Shown here piece after piece: positions 1 through 10,563 of a stretch of 64,000 nt of DNA. The translations under genes and the position numbers were made by a program. This DNA is from Posidonia oceanica (Eukaryota > Streptophyta > Magnoliopsida > Alismatales > Posidoniaceae). Positions within the stretch are counted from its first letter, which is position 1, and each line of letters starts with the position of its first letter. The notes beneath the pieces are model-generated. The model made no database searches and was not told the DNA's origin. It saw only the letters and a list, made by a program, of their open reading frames with translations. The stretch covers positions 87,689,501-87,753,500 of the forward strand of contig JAZBRS010000057.1 in NCBI GenBank assembly GCA_037176725.1. Reading direction: 5' to 3'.

Positions 1-1750
1 GCCGTGCCGCCTTAGCCCAGCCGTGCGGCCAAGCACTGCAGTCGCAGTCCCCTCGCCGGCCATCCATGCTCGGTAGCATCCACGAAAGGAGGAAGAGAAG
101 GGAAGTCGGAATGAAAGAGAGGCAACGAAAGGGAGAATCCGGGGTACCATTTTCTTTCTCGTCGGAGAACCACCTCCCGCCGCTGGAGCTCGGCCCAAGC
201 TTGAATGCCGCGCCCTACGCTCGCGGAGAGCCTCCCTGGAATGGCTTGCAACTGCAGATCCCTAAGCACCGCAGCCCTCGTTCTCGCTGGAAGCACCACG
301 CCTGCCGTCGCACGAAGGAGGAGAGGAGGTGAACGGACGCAGTTGAGGGAAGAGGTGGAGAGGATGCCCTGATCTCTTTTGGTTTGAACAAAAAATGCAA
401 TGAAGGAATGAAAAATAAATGAATAGTGTTGTTTACTACTAAGGTTGCAAATCAAAGCTTGAGGCAGACGAAGAGATGCACTCTCCAGAACCCAGAACGG
501 TTGCAGACAATTGCCTAGGTGGGACCCACCAGGTTTTAAAATCCTTGGCATTCCCGGCAAATTCCTTCAGGGGCCAAAGCGCAATTTACCCAGGCAAGTT
601 GCATTTTGCACCTTAATTTTGCAATAGGCCAGCAGAGGGCCCTCTACTTGACTAAACTATCATAAGGTCCAGTACAGGTGGACGTCACCAAGGAGACTCC
701 CAGAACAGCAGGATTTACCTCAAAACCCTGCAGTTTTGTAAATTTGCAGATAGGTCCCTGACTTGTTGAAAAAACAGCAAAAAGCGGTGGCAACGCCGTA
801 ACAGAACACTTATTTCAATGTTCGGCAACACTTGTCACACCACAGACGCCCTAGGATAGGCAGCAGAGCAACGGCGTTCGGCAAATTGCAAAGACAACCG
901 CTAGTTTGCAAAAATTGCATACAGGCCCCTAGCTTCTATGAAAGCACCAGGAGCAGCCACAGTCCGAGGCAGAGCCCTCACAGCAGTGCAACAACACTTG
1001 TCGCACCATGAATGCCCAAGACAGACAGCAAAACGGCAGCATCAGTCAGCCTATAGGTAGATTACTCTCACTTTGCAAAAATTACAGATAGGCCCTTGCC
1101 TTTCACAGGAATGGCGAATCGGCTCCGGTTTCCAACCGAGCCCTGGTAGGATCCTTTGTGGTCACAAGGGAACCAGAGCAGGACCTGGTCAGGTCACAAC
1201 AGTCCGAGATGGGCAGACAACACTCATTTTGCAAAAATTATAGTTGGGCCCCTAGCTTTCACAAGAATGGCGAATCGGCTCCGGTTTCCAACCGAGCCCC
1301 GGTAGGATCCTTTGTGGTCATAAGGGAACCAGAGCAGGACCTGGTCAGGTCACAACAGTCCGAGATGGACAGACAACCCTCAGTTTGCAAAAATTGCAGT
1401 TAGGCCCTTGGCTTTCACAAGAATGGCGAATCGGCTCCAGTTTATAACCGAGCCCCGGCTGGATCCTTTGTGGTCACAAGGGAATCAAGGTAGGGCCTGG
1501 TCAGGTCACTACAGCCCACGACGGGCGTTGAGCCTCGCAATTTGGACAAATTGCAGAAAGCCCCCTACAGTTTACCAGGCAATCTAAACCTCTTCAGGAG
1601 GGTCGGCCAATCGAAGCTACTGTGCACCGCAGATCGAGAGACTTGCATAAAGGCCCCACCGGAGCTGAAGCCGCAGTTTTGCCTCTCGAGGCGATGAAGC
1701 CACCAATCGCGAGCCATTAGCATCAAGATGTGTCCACTCCCCGGTCTTCT
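1..1750. other. Unassigned non-coding sequence, probably E0 3' UTR or an inserted LTR fragment
   Basis: No credible gene is seen; the open frames of up to 182 codons have no recognisable domain and are compositional. From about 550 the sequence repeats motifs of the form AAATTGCAnnnAGGCCC. These resemble the TGCA-rich part of the LTRs elsewhere in the window read in plus orientation, so this may be a piece of LTR. From about 1760 onward the sequence is recognisably homologous to the E5 3' UTR (reverse complement of about 49615-49690), which fixes that part as E0 3' UTR. I could not place a boundary. Confidence 0.4.
1080..1562 (+). repeat. 156-bp tandem repeat, about three copies
   Basis: The segment beginning ATGGCGAATCGGCTCC recurs at 1111, 1267 and 1423, exactly 156 bp apart. 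Each copy continues through GGATCCTTTGTGGTCA and a CAGGACCTGGTCAGGTCA-like block to a TGCAAAAATTGCAG motif. More diverged relatives lie upstream between about 780 and 1060. It has no coding potential. Confidence 0.85.
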
Positions 1751-1867
1751 TTCTCGGGTTGACACCCCCAACTGTCACGGGATCGTCTCTGGACCTCTGC
1801 CAAGCCTCCAGGCATTGGTATTCCCGTCATCTTCGCGGCCGATAAGTCCGAAACTTATCACATTTCA

Positions 1868-2346
1868 GCCTCTTTTCGCACGTCTTCGTTCTGGACGGAC
1901 GAAGCCCCGCCTGCTTGTTTCCTCGGTCGAGGATAAGCCTCTTTCATGCGTCTTCGTTCCAGATGGACGAGGCCCTGCCTGCTTGTTTCCTCGATCGAGG
2001 ATAAGCCTCTTTCACGCGTCTTCATTCCAGGCAGACGAGGCCTCGCCTGCTTGTTTCCTCGGTCGAGGATAAGCCTCTTTCGTGCGTCTTCGTTCCGGAC
2101 GGACGAGGCTCCGCCTGCTTGTTTCCTCGGTTTGAGGATAAGCCTCTTTCACGTGTCTTCGTTCCAGACGGACAAGGCCCCGCCTGCTTGTTTCCTCGGT
2201 CGAGGATAAGCCTCTTTCGCGTGTCTTCGTTCTGGACAGACGAAGCCCCGCCTACTTGTTTCCTCTATCGAGGACAAGCCTCTCTTGCACGTCTTTGTTC
2301 TAGCCGAACGAGGCCCCGCCTGCTTGCTTCCTCAGTTGAGGACAGG
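1868..2346 (+). repeat. 68-bp tandem repeat array in the E0 3' UTR, seven copies
   Basis: Units begin at 1868, 1937, 2005, 2073, 2142, 2210 and 2278 (68 or 69 bp each). Each contains a palindromic core TTTCCTCGGTCGAGGATAA-like segment followed by GTCTTCGTTCCAGACGGACG. The core is related in inverted form to the E3 array at 32885-34215. Three overlapping frames stay open through the array only because the unit is periodic; they are not genes. Tandem arrays in the 3' UTR are characteristic of Tat/Ogre elements. Confidence 0.9.
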
Positions 2347-2349
2347 CCC

Positions 2350-2582
2350 TTTTGCTCGGGCTAGCAGCCCTAACTGCCCAGATGACATCCGTCAGAGTGT
2401 CTGGAGCTTTCTTGCTCAGGCTGGCAGCCCCAACTGCTCAGTCGACAACCGTCAAAATGACTGCTCGGGCTGGCAGCCCTAACTGCCTGGATGACATCTG
2501 TCAGAGTGTCTGGAGCTTCTCTGCTCGGGCTAGCATCCCTAACTGTTTGGTTGACACCCGTCACCATGTTTGGAGTGTTTTT
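2350..2582 (+). repeat. About 50-60 bp repeat, four copies, in the E0 3' UTR
   Basis: Four copies of a unit built on GGGCTAGCAGCCCTAACTGC followed by a TGACAnCCGTCA motif start near 2355, 2414, 2463 and 2523. The core is the reverse complement of the GCAGTTAGGGGTGCCAGCCC motif that is repeated in the E5 3' UTR, so it is shared between element families. Confidence 0.75.
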
Positions 2583-2780
2583 GCTGCCCCCTGGCATCGT
2601 TCCTTGATACCAAGGGCATCTTTTTCCCGCTATCTTGAGGGATCTTTCCCTTCTTCAGGCTGGCAGCCTTTAATTGCTCGGTTGGCGCCCGTCATCGCTG
2701 TCTCGCATCTCTCCCTTTTTCGCCTAGGAACGCCTCGGCTGCCCCCTGGCATCGTTACTCGATACCAAGGGCATCATTTT
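2583..2780 (+). other. Two copies of a conserved 3' UTR hairpin region (E0 version)
   Basis: GCCCCCTGGCATCG followed by a GATACCAAGGGCATC arm occurs at about 2583-2620 and again at about 2738-2775. It corresponds to the strong hairpins in E1, E3 and E5 (CCCCTGGTATCA / TGATACCAGGGG). Pairing is weaker here than in E5. Confidence 0.65.
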
Positions 2781-3123
2781 CGGTTGTCCTAGGCCGTTGT
2801 TCTTTTCCTTCAGGCCGATAACCTGAACTAACCAGTGGTGAGTCCGTCAACTCATCGTGCATTGCATCATTTGCATATACTGCATCGCCCTTGCTCGGAG
2901 CAATCCTCGGCGAGTGGCACCCCACGTCGAGCAGTACACCGCTCAGCGCACAGTATCTACATTGCCCTCGCTTAGAGCAAGGCTCGGCAAGCACCCCCGC
3001 GTTTGAACCGTACACTGCTCAGCACGCGCCAGCATACCATCAGCATCACAAGACTAACACTAACTTTGCATCCTAACTTTTGCATCTTGCATTTGCATTT
3101 GCATTCACATCAGCATTCACATT

Positions 3124-3181
3124 TGCATTGCGGCAACGAGTCACGACCTTTTCGGTGCATCCGCCGGATAAGTGACCCACG
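3124..3181 (+). promoter_or_regulatory. Conserved 3' UTR block upstream of the polypurine tract (E0)
   Basis: The block starts TTGCGGCAACGAGTCACGAC and ends in a GCCGGATAAGTGACCCAC-like segment. Its reverse complement is recognisable at 32431-32487 (E3) and 47847-47905 (E5), always about 90 to 100 bp internal to the polypurine tract. The sequence around it differs strongly between the elements. Its function is unknown. Confidence 0.65.
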
Positions 3182-3266
3182 CTGACAGCAACATTTCTCC
3201 CACTGACTCCAGGCGGGGTGTCTTTGTCAACCCTGAGCAACGGCCTTGGTTCCCTCGACCTAGCTC

Positions 3267-3278
3267 AGGGAGGGGCAT
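3267..3278 (+). other. Polypurine tract of E0
   Basis: AGGGAGGGGCAT lies directly before the LTR start at 3280. The same tract, reverse complemented, borders the E3 and E5 3' LTRs (32335-32347 and 47751-47763). This is the expected plus-strand DNA primer of an LTR retrotransposon, and it orients E0 as plus strand. Confidence 0.9.
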
Positions 3279-3492
3279 CTGTAGACACCCCAAATCTGGA
3301 AGTCGGCCGACGGTTGTTTGCTCCTAGAAGTGTATGGACGAGGCAGCTCCCTTCTTTTCTTGAAACCCCAAGCCTAGACCCAAACCAGCCCAGACCAGCC
3401 AAAACCCCACCAATCATATCCCAACATGTCCACTACCACAAAACCCCCAAAACCCTAGCCCTGGATGGTCCTCGAACCAGAGAAACCAGATC

Positions 3493-3775
3493 AGAAAGGT
3501 GAGGTAGCTGCTGACGGGGTAACTCCCGCGTGCCGCTCCCGCGTGTTTTCCTGCATCAGCAGCAATACTGACAGGATCACTCTCGCATCGAGCTCCCGCG
3601 TAGAACTCCCGCGTGGTTCCTTACATCAGTGGCAAAAACCGGCACTCTGACACTCGCGTATAGCTCCCACGTGAAGCTCCCACTTGTTGTCCTATGTCGG
3701 TAGCGAAAACTGACAGACTGACAGCCGTGCCCAGCTCTCGCGTCGAGCTCCAGCGTTATGTCCTGTGTCAGTAGC
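3493..3775 (+). repeat. 71-bp tandem repeats in the E0 LTR upstream of the TATA box
   Basis: Four units end at 3563, 3633, 3704 and 3775, each closing with a CATCAGTGGC/GTCAGTAGC-like motif and each holding one or two copies of CTCCCGCGTG. They lie 200 to 480 bp upstream of the LTR TATA box. That is where enhancer-type repeats are found in LTR U3 regions; regulatory function is inferred. Confidence 0.85.
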
Positions 3776-3977
3776 AAAAATCAGGCGGACCAATCACCTT
3801 GGTCCACCTCCTCCTCGCTCGCCATTGGCTCCCGCCGATCTGGGCTCGTGCCTCCGGACACCTGGACCATCTGACCGCACATCCCAACCAACTCCACCCG
3901 TCGATCTCCAGCAGCCAATCCAGCCTTCCATTTCAAATCTCGATCTACGCCAACGGCCAGCATCGACCTCCGCAGCC

Positions 3978-3984
3978 TATAAAT
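3978..3984 (+). promoter_or_regulatory. TATA box of the E0 LTR promoter
   Basis: CCTATAAATCGC is a good plant TATA box. A CCAAT motif lies about 190 bp upstream (3790) and transcription would start near 4010. It follows the repeat-rich U3-like part and precedes a GC- and CT-rich leader, as expected for the U3/R boundary. Confidence 0.7.
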
Positions 3985-4313
3985 CGCTGGCCAGAGCTTC
4001 CCGTGTTTTTTTTCGAGCGCTCCTTGCATCCTTGAGAGCACCACCTGCATCCAGAGCATTCCCTCCAAGCTTCCGAACCCCTCCTGACCTCTGAATCCCC
4101 TCGATTCCAGTGCTCTGGAATTGAGGAAGCATCTCCGGTGAACTCTCTCATCGTCGAGACTCCCACCGCCTTCCCAGCACACCCAGAGCATCCCCTTGAG
4201 TCCACGAGGAAGCGTGCCATCTTCCCAAGTGATTCCCCAAGCCCTGCCGCTCCGTCTGCCCGCTTGACTGCAGCAGCAACATCGCCGGAGAAGACAGCAG
4301 CCCCGGCGCGCTT

Positions 4314-4322
4314 CAGGTATGC
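4314..4322 (+). promoter_or_regulatory. Candidate 5' splice site in the E0 LTR leader
   Basis: CTTCAG|GTATGC, about 300 bp after the predicted start, matches the plant donor consensus. Comparable donors occur in the leaders of the other LTR families here (22078, 39835, 43528, 57325, 63463), which argues that leader splicing is a shared property. Confidence 0.5.
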
Positions 4323-4792
4323 ACTTGACTCTCTAATAGTGTAGAATTCTTCCCGCATGTAGTGTTTTCTTTCCCCTTTAATTTCCGACCTTAATTGCAT
4401 TCTGCATTGCCGTTTTTTCCCTCTTCTCTCCCGCCTCTCGTGCCAGATGGACGGCTCGCGCCCGGCCTCATGCCGACGCGCCCATAGCCGCCTCGTCTCG
4501 CTACGCAGAGTCTCCGGCTGCCTCCCTTGCGTTCGCTCCGAGTCTCCTCAATGTGCATCGGGCTGATAGCGTCCTCTAAGCCGCCTCTATGGCCGGTGGA
4601 GGAGCGCGGTCGCCGACACGATACTGCCGAGGTGGGGGCGACGCCTCAGGCCGCGCCACCTCGCGTCCACACCTCATGTGGATAGCTGGGTGTGCCCTCT
4701 TGCCTCCCCAACTGATTTTGCCGCTTTCCATTGAGCATTAGGCCCAGAATCGGGCAATGAAGATCCTCAGTCTGGCAGGCTGGTCTTGCGCC

Positions 4793-5266
4793 GAGGTCCC
4801 GCGTGGACCTCCTGCGTATTAGACTGTGATGCTAGGCCGAGCTTCCAGCCTCTTTCCGACCCCTTTTAGCATCTGTTTTTTTTTGTTATTATTGCATGAT
4901 ATTGTTGCCTAGCTTCTTCTCTTCAATATCTGTCTGCTTACTTTAATTTCCATTGCGTGTGGATCCCTGAATTTGGCGATGAAGGTTCTCTTTCTGAATT
5001 GACTGGTCCAGTGTCGAGGTCCCGCGTGGACCTCCTGCGTTTTTGACTGAGATATCAGACAGAGTTCCTAGCCATCATTCCGACCCTCATTTATACCTGT
5101 TTCCTTGATGTTATTGCATAATATTGTTCCGGGATACTCCCTCCCCATCATCCAACCGGTCTCATACCGAATTGGATTGAGGAAGGCCTCCCATTTGGCT
5201 GTGACTTATCACTGGAAGTATCAACTGTCCCCGTGTGGAAGTCCCACGTGAGACCCCCGCGTATTT
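4793..5266 (+). repeat. 222-bp-spaced hairpin motifs in the E0 LTR
   Basis: A perfect inverted repeat GAGGTCC-CGCGT-GGACCTC occurs at 4793-4811 and 5016-5034, and a degraded copy starts at 5238, giving spacings of 223 and 222 bp. Each is followed by CTGCGT or CCGCGT and ACTG/ACAG. The intervening sequence is only loosely repeated. Confidence 0.75.
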
Positions 5267-5704
5267 AACAGTAGCTTCCACATGTGTGACTAGAGCCTAT
5301 CTTCCCTTATTTTGGCTCCCCCTCGTGCATGTTTACATTCAAGCACCCTTATTTACTTCTCTGTTTCCTTTTGAGCATTGTTTACTTAAGTCTTACTTGC
5401 TTTACTTATGCTCTTTATCTTGTTCATTGCTTTCTCACTTTATATTGCCTATCTCTTGATTGCTTGAAGCATATGTGGTGTTTAAATACATTCTATCTCC
5501 TCATGTATGCTTGCTTTTAGCCTTACATAACTACTTGCCTTAGTCTTCCTTTAATCCATGAACATGTCTACTTAAGTTGCTTTCCTTTCGCCTCCTTAAA
5601 GTATCATGGCATGTCTTGTTTTCTTGAGCTAGAACATATTAATTGGCCTTCAGCCTACATTGAGCCACACTATGAGCAGAATGACGTTAGAAAAGGCCGC
5701 TCCT

Positions 5705-5760
5705 CGGGCATGTCGGGGGTGCCTAATACCTTCCCCGTGCGTACCAGGAGTCCTTACCCA
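5705..5760 (+). promoter_or_regulatory. Conserved LTR block with short hairpin (E0)
   Basis: GTCGGGGGTGCCTAATACC continuing into TTCCCCGTGC. The same block is present in every LTR in the window, at 20851-20900, 29315-29364, 40859-40908, 41689-41738, 42169-42219 and 55964-56012. The GGGG..GTG / CAC..CCCC segments can pair. Its role is unknown; its place downstream of the leader would suit an R/U5 signal. Confidence 0.7.
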
Positions 5761-6275
5761 TCTCTGGACCGCAATGACTCAGTGTCGCATCCGTTTGCAT
5801 GGATCCACTTTGTTTTCTTTTGCTTTCTTTGTTTACTCCGGTTTTCCTCGTCTTCCGGCTTTTTCCAATTAGACTAGGTGGCGACTCCCCTTTTTTTGTT
5901 GTTTATGTTATTCGTCGTTTTCGATGTTTATTGGTAATTTTGCACTCTTTATCGAGTCGAATCTTCCTTGGACATGCCATCTTCTGAGACCCTCTTTCTC
6001 TTCGACTGGGCGTCTACGAGCTTTGGCAGCGGCTCCCATATCGAATGCGAGAGACGATCGCATAAGAATGACCACTTCGTCAAAGAATTTAGACTTGATC
6101 TTTTCTTCCTTTTCCTTTTACTCTTTTATCGTCACTTATCATTTTATTGGTGTTTTCTTCCTCGAGTTGAACTTTCCTCGGATACACCATTAGCTGTGGC
6201 CCTCATTCCCTACGGCCGAGCGTCTGCGAGCTTTGGCAGCGGCCCCCGAGTCGTACGTCGAAAGAGACGGTCACA

Positions 6276-7560
6276 CCTATCAACCGGAAGCGATAGTTTA
6301 CGGTCCTATCAACCGGAAGCGATAGTTTATGGTCTTATCAATCGGAAGCGATAGTTTACAGTCTTATCAACCGGAAGCGCAATCATGAGTGATAGTTACT
6401 GGATATCAGCCGGAAAATGCAAATGCCCATGATAGTTTTGGATATCAGCCAGAGAGCGATAGTTTACGGTCCTATCAACCGGAAGCGATAGTTTACGGTC
6501 CTATCAACCGGAAGCGATAGTTTACGGTCCTATCAATCGGAAAGGGGCATTTGCGAGTGATAGTTACTGGATACCAGCCGGAAAACACAACTGCAGGTGA
6601 TAGTTTTGGATATCAGCCAAAGTGACATAGTTTACGGTCCTATCAACCGGAAGCGATAGTTTACGTTCCTATCAATCGGAAGGTGCAGTTGTGAGTGATA
6701 GTTACTGGATATCAGCCGAAAGAGTGATGTGTTTCGGATCATCAGTCGAAGAGGAAAGAATTGATAAGATGTCAGACTTATCAGCCAGGGAGTGATGATT
6801 AACGGTCATCAACCGGAAGCGATAGTTTACGGTCCTATCAACCGGAAGCGATGTTTAACGGCCATCAGCTGGAAGGGCGATGCTTAACGGCCATCTGTCG
6901 GAAAAGTGATGCTTAACGGCCATCAGCCGGAAAGGTGATGTTTAATGGCCATCAGTCGGAAAAGTGATGTTTAACGGCCATCAGCCGGAAAGTTTACGGT
7001 CCTAGCAACTGGAAGCGATAGTTTACGGTCCTATTAACCGGAAGCGATAGTTTACGGTCCTATCAACCGGAAGGTGCAGTTGTGAGTGATAGTTACTGGA
7101 TATCAGCCGAAAGAGTGATGAGTTTCGGATCATCAGCCGAAGAGGAAAGAATTGATAAGATGTTGGACTTATCAGCCAGGGAGTGATGATTAACGGTCAT
7201 CAACCGGAAGCGATAGTTTATGGTCCTATTAACCGGAAGCGATAGTTTACAGTCCTATCAACTGGAAGTGATGTTTAACGGCCATCAGCTGGAAGGGCGA
7301 TGCTTAACGGCCATCCGCCGGAAAAGTGATGCTTAATGGCCATCAGCCGGAAAGGTGATGTTTAACGGCCATCAGCCGGAAAGGTGATGTTTAACGGCCA
7401 TCAACCAGAAAGGTGATGCTTAACGGAAACCAGCCGAAAAGGTGATGTTTAACGGCCATCAGTCGGAAAGGTGATGCTTAACGGCCATCAGCCGGAAAGG
7501 TGATTGAGTGATAAGATGACGGACTTATCAGCTAGGAAGATTGGAGCCCGTGACATCTAG
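6276..7560 (-). repeat. 29-bp tandem repeat array in the E1 3' UTR
   Basis: The main units, read on the plus strand, are GATAGTTTACGGTCCTATCA plus ACCGGAAGC (29 bp) and a variant GATGTTTAACGGCCATCAGC plus CGGAAAGGT. GATAG and CTATC inside the first unit are complementary, so each copy can form a small stem. Single units are mixed with higher-order segments: the stretches near 6690-6860 and 7070-7290 are near-copies of each other. This is the hypervariable 3' UTR array typical of Tat/Ogre elements. Confidence 0.9.
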
Positions 7561-7576
7561 GTATATCAACGGGGAG

Positions 7577-7680
7577 CGATAGGGCATGATACCATAGGAC
7601 ATCTAAAAAAGATGCCCCTGGTATCAGGATGATACCAGGGGACAGCCGAAGCACCCCTGGCATCGAAAAGCGAAGGATAG
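7577..7680 (-). other. Conserved 3' UTR hairpin of E1
   Basis: CCCCTGGTATCA (7615-7626), loop GGA, and TGATACCAGGGG (7630-7641) form a perfect 12-bp stem. Flanking GATACCA and CCTGGCATC segments allow a partial outer stem. The same structure is found in E3 (34294-34321) and twice in E5 (49746-49772 and 49916-49942), always on the 3' side of the coding region. Confidence 0.8.
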
Positions 7681-8053
7681 ACAAAACTGACGTGCTTGTC
7701 AAACAGGTACTTTGGGGTACCAGCCCTGTGGAGACTTGGCTGGGTGCCTAGTGGCTCGACTTGACGACGTGGGTCTGTAGAGATTCTGGCGTCTGGATTG
7801 ATTGCTGAGGACTTTCCCGCATCATGTTGGTAGTAAGTCCGGCCAAGGGCCTCAAGATATGATTGGCAAGAATTATGAGATGCACTAAGCAGTCTTGAAG
7901 TGCAAGCAGACAGCACAAAACACTTTTGCATTGATAGAACTATTGATTACATGCCTATGGCAGGCCAAAAGATACAGCATAACTTGAAGGGAAACTAAAT
8001 TAGTAGCTGCATAGGCGCCCTAGCTGGTTCGGGCCTTCTTTGATTTCTCGGAG

Positions 8054-9220
8054 TCAGGGAACAGGGCCGCCTGGCGGGATTTCATTGATGAGCCAGAGGT
8101 CTTGCACCTCAGTCACGTACTCAGGGGTGCATCCTATGCCTCTCGCAGCTGCAGTGTCTGTTGATCGCACTCCATGATGCATCAGATTGGCCAGCTTCTT
8201 TGTTGCAGTAGTTGTACTGAGGGGATATGTTTGAAGGAGCTTAGGCGCTGTGCTGTCAACGAAGGCGCCCTGCCGGAAGCCGAACTGGCACATGACCCTG
8301 ATTGGGTGGTATTCCACACCCGCAGTGAATCCTGGTAGCACAATCAACCGCATGTCGCATGTGCTGAAGAAGACAGTGAATGGTTCGGCCATGGAGGGGA
8401 TGATACGCCAGGTTATTGCGTCATCCGTCAGCTCTGATAGCTTCTCGTATTCATCTTTGACACTCTTGACTGTCTTGGCATGGCCGCTATTGCAGTAGGC
8501 TTCAAAAGCATGCACCTGGGGGCGTAGAAAGTCCATCTCTAAGTGTGCGGCTAGCCAGACCTGTATAAGTGCTCCGCAGCCATGAAAGTGGCGGCAGCGA
8601 TGTGAGATGCGGTACAGCCCGCGGTATGTTTTTGCCAGAACAACCGGTGCCAAGTCTATCTATCAGGTCACCATAGCAAGTGCTATCTCTGCGATCTCAA
8701 TGGCTACTGTCAGTCGGCCATGAGTAAAGACCAGCTCGCCTAGGAAACAGGTGACAAATCCTCGAAGCCACAGCTCGTCTCCGAGTTCAGCGCGCTTTTC
8801 CACAGTATCATCAAAGTATGCTAGGCGAAGCAGGGGCATGGGCCTGCTGGTACAGATCAGTCTTTGTTGGCAACCTCTAGTAGAGAGCCCAGTCAGTTGG
8901 CTCAGGACTGCAATGTATCCATCACGCCTCATGAAGATAGGCGGTCCCATGATCTTAGAGAAGCCACAGATTCGGCGCACTTCTTCCAGTGTGGGTGTTA
9001 GTTCAGTTCTGCCAAAGCAGAAGACATGATGCGCCGGTTTCCAGAACCTTGCAGTGGCGCACAAAAGATGGCGGCTCACTTCTACATCAGCAGCCTTCAG
9101 CAGTTTGGTTGGAATGCCCCATAGGCGCAGTTTTTCGCAGTCATCTTTGGTAAGCTTGCCGATCCACTCTCGCAGGGTCTCAGAGCAGTGCACCGGGGTC
9201 ACTAGAGTAGGGAAACCCAT
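8054..9220 (-). pseudogene. Additional ORF of E1 (DUF7745 / plant-mobile-domain-like), broken
   Basis: This is a sense-strand ORF downstream of pol, where Tat/Ogre elements carry their extra ORF. About 389 codons are interrupted by two adjacent stops at 8663-8665 (TGA) and 8660-8662 (TAG). The E3 homologue reads Trp-Gln there, so both stops are secondary. The N-terminal half contains HHVFCFGRTELTPTLEEVRR and IFMRRDGYI; the C-terminal half contains LPGFTAGVEYHPIRVM. The resemblance to the PTLEE-type plant domain family (DUF7745, related to plant mobile domains) is from memory and is fair rather than certain. The frame stays readable for some codons above 9220 and an AACAG/GTACC acceptor-like site lies near 9270, so the true start may be spliced. 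Molecular function is unknown. Confidence 0.75.
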
Positions 9221-10563
9221 TGCGTAGACCGCAGAATGTAGGCAGATGGCGGTTGCAAAATCTTCAGGTACCTGTTACCAAGACTGTAGATTATCAGATT
9301 TCATACAGGCACATAATCACTGACTAAAAGTAGATTCTGAAGCTGGTAAAGCAGTTCAACATATTCAACAGTAAACATTCAGAACATAGCAATTAAGCAC
9401 ATATAAGTAGGGGGGATCCTGTTGGCACGGGGGCGGGGACTGGCAGGAGTTCTGGACCAGCGCAGCTCGATGATGCCAACGCCTGCTGAGTAGGAGTACT
9501 GTCTCAGTGCTAGGGCAAGTTTTGCAAGGTGGAATGATTAGAGGGAGAAGAGATGATTGGAAATGCAAATGTATGCATGATTTATGATTGGTGTAGTTTG
9601 CCCTTAGCATGCGGAGTGCTCTGGTGCCTGCTGCATAGGAAGGGAGCGGTCCCTGACTCACTGGACTCTACTCAGACTCCTAACTTGTTGGTGGTACTCT
9701 AGGAAAGGGTGTTGGTGATGTTTGGTGGCGGTGTAGAGAGGACAGGCTCCATGCCAAATTCTCAAGGACTTACACCTACTCTTTTCCTTTTTCTTGTCTC
9801 TCTTGCCTCTATATAGGTGTGCAGGGCTCTCCCCATTCCTGTCTTGGAGACAAAGAGGACCTGGCTTGAATTTTGACTCTTCTTTGGGGTAGGTGAAAGG
9901 TGCGGGATTACTCTGCTTGCCTTCATTTTTGGAGTTGACTTTTGTTTTCTCTTTTTTCTTTCTTTTCTATCATTCTCTTCTTCTTTTTTCTATCATTCTT
10001 TTTTCTTCTTGTTTTTTTTTCTTCTTGTTTTTTTTTTCTTTTCTCCTTCTCCCTTTTTTTTCGGGCTTGCAGGTCTCTGCTATCCCTACCCTAGAGGAAA
10101 TGAGTGCCTGGCTTCTGAGATATGGGCGTTAGGATCTTCGGGTGTGAACTTTGGCTTTCTCTTTCTTTCCTTTCTTGTGCATCCAGGCATAGGCATGTAT
10201 TCCTTTCTGGCTAATGCCTAGCATTCTTCTAGGAGTGTAAGTCCTTAGGTGTTTGGGCATTTCGCCCACTCACTGAGTGGTGGCTCTCTCACTAGCTAAG
10301 ACATCTAAGTAGTGTCAGGTGAGGTCGGGAAACTCCTTCCAGAGCAGGCAAACACTTCCGGTTTTCATCACCGCGCAATATGCAATGCATGATTTAAGAG
10401 GATGACGATGATGATTATGAAAGGGATAAAGGACAGAATGTATGGGAATGCAGTGATAAAAATGCAGAAGATAGGGCAAAGCGATGCATGAAGATGTACA
10501 GGGGTGAAGATGGGAGTACAAGAGGTGGGACGGAGAAGAAGGATCTGCAATGGTTGCTCCAAG
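9221..10563 (-). other. Spacer between E1 pol and the additional ORF
   Basis: I see no gene here. On the plus strand it contains a T-rich, CTT-rich tract at about 9930-10060 and a TATATA motif near 9809-9817, which would be antisense to the element. A sense polypyrimidine tract with AG near 9270 could be the 3' splice site for the additional ORF. The rest is unique, non-repetitive sequence. Confidence 0.5.

Larger units (their letters stand above)
3280..6275 (+). mobile_element. 3' LTR of E0, 2996 bp
   Basis: Starts TGTAGACACCCC after the polypurine tract and ends GACGGTCACA. Inside, in transcription order, are a 71-bp repeat array (about 3493-3775), a TATA box (3978-3984), a splice-donor consensus (4317), three 222-bp-spaced hairpin motifs (4793, 5016, 5238), the conserved CGGGGGTGCCTAA..CCTTCCCC block (5705-5760) and a PBS-like GGTGGCGACTCC at about 5878. 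The end position assumes a terminal CA and could be off by two bases. Confidence 0.85.
1..6280 (+). mobile_element. E0: 3' part of a Tat/Ogre-type LTR retrotransposon
   Basis: This is the 3' end of a plus-strand element: 3' UTR with tandem repeats, a polypurine tract (3267-3278) and one LTR (3280-6275) starting TGTAGACACCCC and ending in CA. The order UTR, polypurine tract, LTR makes this the 3' LTR, so the coding part and the 5' LTR lie left of the window. Immediately right of the LTR comes the 29-bp tandem array of E1, so E0 is nested in the E1 3' UTR. The five bases after the LTR (cctat, 6276-6280) are the expected right target duplication; its left partner is outside the window. Assignment to the Tat/Ogre lineage rests on 3' UTR blocks and LTR motifs shared with E1, E3 and E5. 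Confidence 0.8.

Noticed and set aside
3280..6275. E0 LTR as a solo LTR or as the missing 3' LTR of E1
   Set aside because: A polypurine tract and a 3' UTR precede it in plus orientation, and the five bases on its two sides (gcatc and cctat) do not match. It is also opposite in orientation to E1 and about half the length of its 5' LTR.
6276..7560. CRISPR-like array of 29-bp repeats
   Set aside because: The repeats are directly tandem without spacers, diverged and inside a plant retrotransposon 3' UTR.
9809..9817. TATATA motif as promoter of a plus-strand gene
   Set aside because: No coding region follows on the plus strand; the site is antisense in the E1 spacer and occurs in CT-rich sequence.
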